From contig NC_133773.1 in NCBI RefSeq assembly GCF_003597395.2, positions 62,244,399-62,308,398 on the forward strand: a stretch of 64,000 bases of DNA, read 5' to 3'. Below, in pieces: positions 48,101-60,100 of the stretch. The translations under genes were made by a program, and so were the position numbers. Source of the DNA: Chelonoidis abingdonii (Eukaryota; Chordata; Testudines; Testudinidae). Each line of letters begins with the position of its first letter. The first letter of the stretch is position 1. Below the pieces are notes generated by a model. The model saw only the letters and a list, made by a program, of their open reading frames with translations, did not search any database and was not told where the DNA came from.

Positions 48101-51100
48101 TTCCACTGACTTGTATGTATATTACATACAAAAAAACTATGTTGGCGTTATTTAGCTTGCAAAGCCAAGTGCTCAGAAGTGGGGAAATGACAGATTTACA
48201 GTTGCCCATGCCACCGAAATACATCCCCTTGATATGTCCATCCTATGCACTGAATGAAGTAGGGGCCCAATGGAAAAATAGTATATGATCTTGTAATTAA
48301 AGATTGTATCATATGTATGCACAAAGGAGCATAATTAAGGTTCTGGGTTTTTTAGATCTTACTGTTTCTAGAGCCTAGTAATCTTCATTAATAGATATTA
48401 GACTTTTTGGAATAGTAAATCATAGAATAGGGGATGGGGAGGATCTACTGGGCCATGTTTTTAAAGGGAGCTCAATCCAACCGCTGTTCATGCAGAATCA
48501 TAAAGCAGTGTATCATCCATCCAAAACAAAGGCTACAACGCTTCAGACTTACTATTCTTAAATAAATTTGATTGAAGTTTGTAATGTTCATTGGTTAAAT
48601 GTATCTAGATTTATTTTATTTATAGTGTTGCTTTGTCAGATATTCAAGCATTGTTTTTCAGCAGGGGGATCTTCACTTTGAAGCCATAGCACATTGTGAT
48701 ATACACTGTTACTTGGGAAAGTCTGATACAGGTAGGTTTATTTTATTTTTAGCCTCTATTAGCAGTTTGGTACTGTAAAAAAAACTATCTAGAAAAATTT
48801 TTGTATTTATTGCTGGATTTGTAGTGCAAATATATATGTGATTAGTACGAGTAAGTTTTACATCATTTAAGAATATCCTGATTTCTTAAATTGTTGCTCC
48901 TCTGCATGGATTTTAGTAACTTGTAGCAAACACAATATTCCAGATTTTTAATTCCTGCTCACAGAACTCAAAAATGTTTGAATGAGTTCTAACTTTCAAA
49001 ATATATTTTTGACTTTAATGGAATTTGTTTGTTCAAGAAAATTATCACCAATTGGAAAAGGGGAGCTAAAATGGAAATGATTATTCGCAACTAGCGGGTG
49101 CTATAACATAATTTTGCACCATTTTAGAGATATTGAACTATGATATGTATATCCCATTAACATCCGTTAAGAGTTCTGCTTAAAAATCTGTGATGAAATA
49201 TAGCCCTTAAATTCCAAATGTAAGATACAGCAAAAAAAAAAAGTCCTACTTGAACAATTAGTTGTACACATTCCAATTTACACACGCATGTACCTATTTT
49301 TTTTTTTAAATAACTTTGTTGATACCAGTTCTTCAAGTTATGGGACAGAGTGATAAAGGTAGTAAATGTTGTTTTAGTAAAATATGGGAAATCTGTTATC
49401 ATTTTAGCAAATCTGTTTTGGAAAGGGAGTTTGTCTCTGGACCAGTCTACGTGGAATGTGGATTTTGAACTTGCAAGTGAGCTTTATGAAAGATGGCAGA
49501 AAATAAAACATGGGGAAGCCTGCAGGTTTGTACAAAGACTATTCATGTAGTAAACTTTAAATTGTGTTATAAGAAACACGTCTTGCTGTGCTATACTAGT
49601 ATACTTGAAAATAAGAGCAAAAACTTTCACACTCTGGTGCCTTAAAGTTAGTCTTCTCATTAGGTGTCCTAAGATTCAGAGCAGCTGAGCACCTCATCTC
49701 CCATTTAACTCAGTGTCAATGATTGTTTTAAATACCTGAACATTGAGTGTACATAATATTTTGATTGTAGTAACTTCACCACTTCTACTTCACTCTGAAA
49801 GAAAACAAAGCGTGTTACACAGGATCAAATATGGAAGCTGCACAAATCTTCTCTGTCAACAGGTTGCACAGTAGTCTTTTCAGGGTCCTTTACCTAGTGG
49901 ATGCGACACATTGGGGACATGGGGAAGGGAGAAGTGTGTGTCTGTGCATGAGCATTGACATCAGCCCCTTTCCAGCACAAGAAAATGGGGCTGTATGAAC
50001 AGGGAGTCGTTATGTTACAGCTATGAAAGCAGAGGTGTAAGGGACAAATGGATGGTTAATGCAGAGTCGCAGTCCTATGGGCATTATTTTGTTAAAGACC
50101 TTTTTTCCCCCCAAGAAGAGGTTCTCTGCCATAATGAAGTGCTCCTGGAAAATTGATGTCAAGAGACTAAAATCAATTTCTTTTGGTTTTAACAAAGCTT
50201 TCTGTTTTCACCAATTAAACAGGAGGAATTTTTTGGGAATGACTCGCATTGCTCACCAAAAGAAGGCTGAAGAGGAGGAGTCATTTGCTTTCTTTTTGCC
50301 ACGTTTGATTACAGAGCCTGGCCTGACGCTAAACTTCAGTGCAACTGCACTTAAGAATAGTATGGTAATGATAACTATTTTCAAGCTTTATCAAAGTTTA
50401 TATATTTTTAGCTAGATTAAATTATGAAGATTCCAGTTCAACAGTACTAAGACACAATGTTTTTATATTGTTTTCAAACTGGTTTTTAAAAAGGTTTTTG
50501 GAAAACTCCATACCAGTACATCTCAAGACACCAGTTTCTTATACTTGATTGGCTCCAGTTTAAATTGTTGAAATATCTAGTTTAATACATTAAGATAAAT
50601 TGAGGATTTAGCAATATACTGTAGATCTCACCTTCTGAAATGTTTATTAAAGCATTCATCAGCTAGAGTGGAGTAGCTTATTATAAAACTAATGAATAAC
50701 ATGCAACAGTATGTTTGGATGTGCTGTGATCAGGGCCAGATCTAGGGGCTGGCAAACAGGGCAGTCACCCTGGACACCAGCTTTCAGGGAACACTGAACT
50801 GCTGTCCCACCTTTTCCCTCCCCCCCTTCCCTCCTGATTAGCTGTTTGTTTTGTTTTACTTGACCCTCGGGGGCCGGAAAATATTTTCTGTGCTGGCCAG
50901 CAAAACATCTAGGGCTGCTCCCGGCTGTGGTGATCTTTACTATTAGTGATGTTTATAATTCCACATTAATCTTTATCACACCATGCATACATCTTTTTAG
51001 AGTGAATATTGTGCTTGTGAAATGTCCCAGATTGGGACTATCAGATGACGTATGTCTTCTTGGAACAGGACTGTCCCCAGCAACTCAGTTGTCGTTGGGC

Positions 51101-54100
51101 AACTTTTGGTCACTACTAACCTGGCCTTCCTTAGAACCTGGCATATGGAGATGAAAGGCTTCATATGCAAATATTATTTATTATCTTAATATTCAATGTA
51201 TGTATGTTAAATTATTAAGCAATAGCATGAGCCAGCTAGTCCCCCATCATTCATATTTCTAAGTGAGGAAGAATAATGTATTACACACTTTACCTGTTTC
51301 TTGGGGTAAACTTTATTCCTGTCTACCAGTGTGATCTGATAATAAATCGAAATAAAAAGGATCTATCTTGAAAAGAGAGCCTCTCTTTTTGCATGTGTAG
51401 TTCTTCAGGCACTATCATTTGCTTTTGCATATAGAAACATTGTACACGCTTGCCCGGCTTTTGCGTGTCGTTTTGTTCATGTAAAATTCTAATGTGCAAA
51501 AAGAGAAGTCAGGTTGAGCCTCCTTTGAAAATGAGGCCAGTATTACCAATGCAGAATTATTTTATCTTGTTTTAGAATTCTAGCACACAAGTATGTAGTT
51601 CTAACTTTTTTCCCCCAAACTGTTTAGGTAAAATATTTTGTGCTAAGAAACCCCTCATCTTTCCCAGTTACGCTACAACTTCTGCCTCTGTCTTACTATC
51701 CTGATCCGCAAGCATCACTGAGTCTGCTGAACAAATGGTAATGAATATAACATTATCTCAGAATACTGATATTCCTTATTAGTGATCTGTTTCTATCCCT
51801 TAGCATTGTTACTCAGCACTTGTTTTAACATTTTAAAAAAATCATAAGTTACCTGGAGGTATGGTTCCCCATAGTCTTAAATCCCATTTTTGATGGTTTA
51901 TAATCATCATGTTTAATCGACCTTGGTTGTATGTTATATGACTGTCTTTGTGGATATAGCTATTATATGATAAACCCTAAGGCATGGATTCAACAAGTAC
52001 ATGCCTGTCAGAGGCTGAGGTGGTCTTTACTGGGGGTTGGGACATAGCCTTCACCTGGGGAGGTAACGCTATGCATCAACGGTTCTGTGATGGGGGCATG
52101 TGACTCAGAATTAGGCCTTCTGGGAGAAATAAAGGCAGCCTGAATTCAGTGAGGGACCGTTTAGGGGCACTCAAAGGAGTAGGAGGATTATGGGAACTGC
52201 TCTACACAGACAGACTCTCTACTTTAGTTTACACTTCAAAGGGTTTACTACTATAGCTGCATTGGCAAAGCCCGCAAATGAAGATGCTGCCTATATCACC
52301 AAAATGAGTTCTTTTCTCAGGATAGTTAAACCAATTCCCTGAATGACATGAGAGTTCTTTGACTGGTATAAGCTGTGTGGAGGGACGGGGAAGAGATGGG
52401 AGAAAGGGACCAACTTTAAGTCAGTTTGGCTACTCACTCTCATTCTTATAATCATTAGGATTAATCACATGCTTAAAGTTGGTCACTTATTTAAGTACCT
52501 TGCTGAGTCAAGGCCCAGATCTTTATTTAATTGCTTCCTCAACACCATAATTCTTTTGAATGTACTCAAACCAATAACTATATTTGTGTGAATCCTAGAA
52601 AAGAATGTCCGCAAATATTCATTCCAATTTTTTAACAAATGTTCTTTGCATTTGCATCCTTTTGTATTTACTTTCTACAAATTTTCTAGCAAGTGTTGGA
52701 AGTAATGTTCACTGAAGTGATTTCATTTAAGCAAATATTGCAGAATTGCATTAAAAGTGAGCTTTGAATTCATATTTACGAATATTCAACACGAGATGCT
52801 TACATCTAGGAGCAGTGTTTACCCTCATCAAACAAAAATTTGTTTGGTATGTCCTTTCCAAACAGCCTGAGTAACAAATATCAAATATTTGCAACTGAAT
52901 TGTTCACAGACAGGTCAAAAATTGGTTGCAAATTTTTTTTGCAAATTAAAAATAAGTTAGAGAAAACCACAGTCTATTCCTGGGCAATTCATGAACGGAA
53001 AGAGGGACAACATTTATTGAATAAATTATTCATTCTGAATTTTTCACTGATCTCTGATATGAAATGTTTCCTAAAGATTATATGGGTGGCCAAGGATGTT
53101 CTGCTTTTTGTTTACATCTTACTTAGGAATTTCAGTTGTTGATTCTTGTATAATCTTTGATTATGATATTTCACTTGGGGAGAGAAAAATCTGACCTTGC
53201 CCAAACATCACCTTGTTTTCTGAGTGAGCAGCACATTCATGAAACTTAAGTTGTAATGCAGTCCATTAATATGCAGATCTTTGTTTCCATAATATTCCAC
53301 ATCTGCCAAAATGCAATAGTAGAAGTATTCTTGCACTAAGAATAAGTGCCGGCTGTAACAATACTGTAGTTTCTCCAAAAACGTGTGCAATGATGTTTTG
53401 ACAAACTGGGTTTAAATACTTAAATTCTTGTCTTGATTTATTTAGGTTTGGCACAAATGTGCAGGCTATTAATTTCACAACCACTGAATTTAGGCTCATG
53501 GAGGAGTATGCACACAGGGTAAGATGTCTAAGTTTGACAGAAAAAAATATCTGACAAATTAGAAAAATAAACATATATTCCTAGCTGCATTATATTTAAA
53601 TTTGCTTCTGAGTGCTGTTTATAGTCATTCAGTCATAAGTTCTTTTGTCTTGCATTCGATCATATACTAAACTTGTGTTTATCTTTAATGTTGATCATGT
53701 ACTTGTGGGGTTCTGCCCTGTAGAGCTGGCTGATAATTTTATAATAGAAGAAAATTGAATTGGTGTAGTAATTGGAACAGGGGACTAGAAATCTGTATTT
53801 CTGATTCCCTATCTCAGGCCCCCAGCTTGCTGAGAGACCTTGGAGAAATCATTTAACTTCTCTGCCTTAGTTTCCATTTGTACTTAGGAGTTGATTTTCC
53901 CCATATACTTCAGAAGTAACTTTTGAAAGGGTGGAGGGAGCATTTCTCGGATCCTAGTCATTGAAAAAGAGAACATAGCTGTAAAACAGTGCATTTATTA
54001 TTAAAACTCCAGATAGAGTTGTAGCATGAAATCCTGGCCACACTGAAGTCAATGGCAAAAATCATATTGACTTCAATATGGCCAGGATTTCACCTAGAGA

Positions 54101-57100
54101 TGTTAAAGCCAGAAGTATGACCTATGGCCTGACACAGGCCAGATAATTTCACCCAGCAAAACTCTATATAAACTAGGGAGCAGATTTTAATTTGACCTTT
54201 CCCAGTCATTAATTATGTACACACAAAGTTTGAATGTGTCATAATGTGCCTAATTACTGTGTTTATGTAACCAGTTATTAGAATCACACCTGGGTACGTG
54301 CACACAGTTGCATGTATAGAATTATAGGCTATGTTTGAAAATGTGCCCCATTTGTTTTTCTTCTCATAAATGTTAGCTGTTAATTGTGTGTCTTGTAGTT
54401 TGTAATTTAGGTTTGTAAAATATTACAAATCATAAAAACACTTTGAACCAAAAAAAAAGAAAATTGGCCAGGTGCGATCTTTAACCCAGAAGCCATTTCC
54501 TTACTATTGTTTCTGTATCTTTTAGTTCTGTAGGTGGCTAAATGTTCTCTTTGTCAGAGGAGAGGCCCGATTCTGGCATAGAAAGCTTTTAGGATGTGTT
54601 TTGTTCTGTTTTTGTTTAAATAGTGAAAAAGAATAAATGATCCTACCAATAAAACCCCCAAACTTGATAATATTTCCAGCCTTACTGCGGTGGTGGTGGT
54701 GGTGGTGTTACAATGTTAAGGAGTTCTCTGTGGTGTGTTTACAGTGGCTCAAATAATTGTACTAATTGCCAACAGTCAATTAAATCCAGTTCTAAAATCC
54801 AGTGCTGTGTGCATAATGGTTGCCACATTTTCCTATATAGTCAGAGCACACTACCACGCTTCCTGCTTTGTAAAGTAGTTCGGGGATTCCTTTAATATGA
54901 AAGCCACTTCATAAAAATAAATACTTTTCCATATTAGCAAGTAAAATCTGATTTAAAAGAATAAAGTAATACATTCCTCATAATAAAAGAAATGCTGTCA
55001 TGTGAACTTTTGATCAAATAAACAGCTTTATATGATGGGATTTATGCTGTCAAATGGCAGTAATTGCACCTTACCCAGAGATTTTTTACACAGTGCTGAG
55101 CAGCGATGTAATGTCTGCTTTATTGGGATGGGGTTTTTTTTAAATGTGTTATGCCAAATAAATAAATAAATGCATGTTTGTTTTCAGGAGGCACATCAGG
55201 AGGACCTTACTAACATGAAATCCAGTTCTGAGGTGCTTCAGTTACATTTACAACCATTGGAAACCCGAAGGATTGGTGTAGTTTTTACACCAGTTGACTA
55301 CAGAAGAGTAGCATCCCTTATATTAATCAGGTAGGCCAGCTTCTGAATTTAACCTAGCTTTTGTAAGCAATAAATAAACAGCTTCAAGAAAATAATTTTG
55401 CCAAATACTGCAGCAGAGACAAATACACCACATTTCCATTTTATATACCTCCATTTCACTTAAAAATATTTTCAAAATCTGATCTACACTTTGCATCTGT
55501 GTCTCGTGGAAGTGGACACTGTAATAAATAGAGTTCTAACTGAAGTGATTTTTTGTACATAAGCATATTCAAACACACAAAAACATATAGTTCCAGTGGT
55601 TGACATTGCAGAATAATACCTTCCATTTCCCATCAGTTTTGTTCTGAAGAAGAGGTTTATTAATTTGGTTCTTATCACTAAGACATGATTTTCATCTAAC
55701 TCCTTGATGTTAGCAGTGTGATCAATTAGACTACATTGGCTCTTAAGGGACCAAATCCAGGGACCCAGAGCCCAGCCTGAATAGCAGACCGTGTACTAGA
55801 ATCTCTACAGGAAGAGAGTGCTGGTAAGGGAGGAATTTTTCCCACCCCTCTCACCAGCTGAGACAGCTGCTATCCAGTGGCAGACCCTCTGGCTCCCAGC
55901 TGCTCTGTGCGCACTATCTTGGAGACAGTCTCCATGGAATTTGGCTCTGCACTGCACAGGGGGTGAAAATCATCTCTGCTCAGAAAGCCTAAGTGGGACT
56001 TCAGTGGTGTATAGGCCTTGTGCTGACCTGCTGTATGGGCATGAATTTGATCCACAGTGTGCACACTGATTCTGCTGCTGTGTGACCTCTGCAGCTGCTG
56101 AGGTGGGAACTGTGATGGACTGGCACCAAGATTATGATAGAAGTGGGATGGTTTTGCTGAGTTATCTTTTCTGTACCAAGAGCTCATTGCATGGTTTTCC
56201 TGTTATGACAGAAATAACTTGACTGTTCTGGATGTGGTCAATGTAGAAGGCTTTGGAGCCAGAGAATTATTAAAAGTAGGTGGAAGACTGCCAGGTGCAG
56301 GAGGGTCACTTAGATTTAAGGTGCCAGAAGCTACACTCATGGACTGCAGACGACGTGAGTAACAAAATCAGGTGTCTGATCCTGTAGCAATGCATTACTG
56401 TGCTCCATATAGTTTGTGACTGTAGTGATGCTGATGTTATACAGGAATAGCATAAAGGGGAAAAATCATGACCTGGATCAGCTGTGATGGCTGAAATGGA
56501 TTATGTAAATTACATGTATAGACATCAACAAAAAACCCCAAATGGTCAGGAAATCATCTTTAAAAAGCATTTCCATCAAGCTTGCCCCCTACTACCTTCC
56601 TGTAATTCAGAAATCACCTCCATATATAGTAGTGCAGACAGTAGACGTAATGATAAAGAACACTTCATGTGTTGAGTAAAAAGCATTTTGGATAATATTT
56701 TGGTATTAGTAAAAAGAATGTGCAGCAGCGTAGAAATTAATTTGTTTTTTGTTATTTTTTTTTCCTATTATTAATACTTCTACAGCATTTAATGAAATCG
56801 AATTTGTCAAAGTAAAGAAATTTGTCAAAGCCCAGTAGTAAAACAGATGCAGGTTCTGTTTTGTCATGACACAAGGCTGATGATCTTACAAATTCTGTAG
56901 TGGGTTACTGCAAAATGCAATTTATCAAATGAAAAATCTAACTCTCACTTTTGGAACTTTTTAAAAAAAATGTTAACTATAAGCAGTAATTTCTAAAATA
57001 ATATTGAAAGTAAAATTACACTCTGTGCTGCGTAGTTACTAAATGCTAATTTTCTTTCCTTTAGAACTGAAAGACAGCAAGCAAATTTTATCTATCACAA

Positions 57101-60100
57101 AAAATTTCAAAGTGGAGAATATTGGGCCTCTTCCTATAACTGTATCATCTATGAAGATTAATGGGTACAGTTGCCAAGGATATGGGTTTGAAGTGTTAGA
57201 CTGTCAGGAATTTTTCCTGGCTCAGAACTCTTCGCGAGAGCTCAGCATTGTGTAAGCATTGATTGTTAACTGAGAAATTAGTTTATCTTAAGCGTGAATT
57301 TGAAATTGCAGAAGAACCTCACCTCATTAGTCCACAGAAGCTGTCTGTTTTGAATGAACAGATAAAGCTCTCCTCTTTTCCGTGACTGTTACATTAAAAG
57401 CAAGTGCTATAGTGAAGTCTCATATTAGTAAAATTAGATTATTTTTACAAAGCATACTATGGTATTTTTTATTACTACATTATGAAGTATTAATAAATTA
57501 AAGTTGAATGGTTGAACAGGACAAATGAGCAACTTATAGTTGCTTTTTTTTTCATTGTTTTATCATTTGTTCGCTGATTTTCTATGCGTATCACAGTCAT
57601 TAGTACCAGTTAGTCAGGTGCTTCTACCAATACGTATTTTAAGTATTGTTTCTGATGTCCATGCAAGTGTAACTCAAGATTTTAAACACAAGGAAAAAGG
57701 GGTATGATTGTAATGCAGTGATTGTGCTTGTACATACAGCAAATACAGTGCACTCTCAACTGTTTGAAAAGGTCTGTACGTTTTAGCACTGTAGCATTTA
57801 GTATTTGTTGATTATCCATTTTCCTTTTCCAGGAGGAAACATCAAAATGAAATAATACCTTATATTACATATCACATAGAGAATGCCAACACAATTACAG
57901 TTGTAAAGCAGGCAGGCAAGTGCTTCTCTTAGGTAGATGTTAACATCACTACATAAACTGGTCAGCAGGGGGCAGTCTTTAAGCAAGTAGCTGTCATTGC
58001 TTAGAAAATTAGAAGCTGTTTATGATCACTGTTTAGTATTTTTAAATCAATGACATCTTAATAAAACTAAATCTTACTATAGAAAAATAACACTGGCCTC
58101 ATTTATTTTGCTGACAGGTTTACACCTGATTTTACTTCTTCGTGGGTAATCCGTGAGCTTACTCTGGTGACTGCTGCTGATGTAGAGTTCCACTTCACAC
58201 TCAACGTAACCCTTCCTCACCATTTGTTGCCCTTGTGTGCAGATGTAGTGCCAGGACCTATCTGGGAAGAGTCTTTCTGGAGGCTCACAGTTCTCTTTGT
58301 TAGGTAATGTACTTGCTTCTTGCACCATGCACGCCTCACCCAAATTCAAAAGAAAATAAAATCAATCTATCAAAGATTTATAGTTGCTTTTGGTTCTTTG
58401 AGTTACATTTCAGCAGCTGCCACCTTTATATAAAATGTCAGTTTTAGAGAAATGCGTAATGTCATGGTGTATAATTAGGGTCTGATCCTTCAAAGACCTA
58501 GGTACTGAACATAGAGGATGTTCAGACTTTGCAGGATTGGATTTGTAATAAGTTTAACCTGTTTGTTGGGCAATGAGCATGTTTTCTCCTGCCTGGAAAG
58601 TGCCATGCACACCTATGGCAGTGTTTTATTAGATAACTATAGATGGTTAGCATGGATGCAAATAAAAAGTTTTTTAAGCTATTAGTAAAGTCATACATTT
58701 TATGGACAGATTCTCTGTAGCATCCAAATGTTCTAACTTCTGCCAGGTGAATATGAGCCCTATGGGCCCATATGTCACCTGGGGATACTTAAGAGCAGAG
58801 TAAGCATTAGCCATTTCCCCTTCCTGCTTTGTTTATGCCCCAGGCGTAGGTGCTGGAACTAGGGATGCGGAGAGGGTGCTGCTGCACTCCCTGGTTTGAA
58901 GTGGTTTCCATCATATTCAGGGTTTATAGTTTGGTTCAATGGCTCTTACCACCTCTACTATACAAATTCTTCCAGCACCCCTGGCCCCAGGAGTGACTTT
59001 ATCCCACTGAGCACTCCTCCGTGCCATGGAAATCCTCAGCAGTAGATGTGGGTGGTTTCTGTCAGTATCTGAGCAGCCCAAAAGGAACTGAATGGACATA
59101 TAATCTACCCTAAGCATTTCTGGTAGGTTTACATCGTTTTAGTGACATTGCTTAAAACAAATAAAGAGGCCCTCTTTTTATTAACATGCTCTTGTTTAAT
59201 GTGGTTTTTTGTTAAGAAATTCTGTTGAAGAGGCTGTGGTGGAAAGGTGTCTCAGCATATGTAAATTAGTTAATTTTGTGTCTCAGATTCTCAGTGGGTG
59301 TAAAGCGGCCTACCTCTGAAGTGAGTAGACCTATGTCAGTTTACAACAGATGAGGTTCTGGGTCTGTAATGTGTTTGTGTGTGTGTTCACATACACACGC
59401 TATTCTACCTTTTATATTATATAATATAACTGAGAAACTATTCTCAGTGTAGGTGATTTCTGGGGCCATTTTCATACACATCTTTAAATCCTAATAGTTT
59501 CACTCCTTCTTTTCAGAATTGATAGGATGTGAATGTAAATGTCATGTTAAGACTATAACATGTCAGTGCATGCTTATTCTGTGGCCTGGAAATCCAAAAT
59601 ACTTCTGTTTGCACTGTATACAAACTAAAAGTATTTCAATGAAAAAGCCTGATTACTAGATGCTGCAAGAACATAGGAATAGAGCCATTTTCCATTAGTT
59701 TACATATTTTGCTTTCTGATGATAGTATATAGACTACTTCTGGAGGAAGCAAAAAATTACCCATAATTCACCCTTGCTATAATATACCATACAGAAAAAA
59801 TCCTTTATGACTTCAAACATTGACCCCCAAAGAATGAAGGTTGATGTTTCTAGTAAATTTGATGTTAGCGTCCTTTCTAGAAAGGCATGAGAGTAGGTTT
59901 TTGTTCATTTGTTTGTTTTTAAAAAAGAGGGTTCCCCCCCCCCGCCCTCCTGGGGCCTCCAGTGCAGTTTGTCTCATTGGTGTTTATAGTTTAGCTTGTT
60001 AGCTGCTTGGGGGAATGACTGTGTTTATATTTGTATATTGTGTAGCAGTGAGTGCATTATTAGTGCTTGAGAAATAATAACATCACAGAATCATAGAAGT

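Larger units (their letters stand above)
53519..55187. other. Intron sequence with MIR fragment, palindrome and GGT repeat
   Basis: Contains the items listed at 53780-53900, 54027-54093 and 54688-54706. No additional exon seen. Confidence 0.5.
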
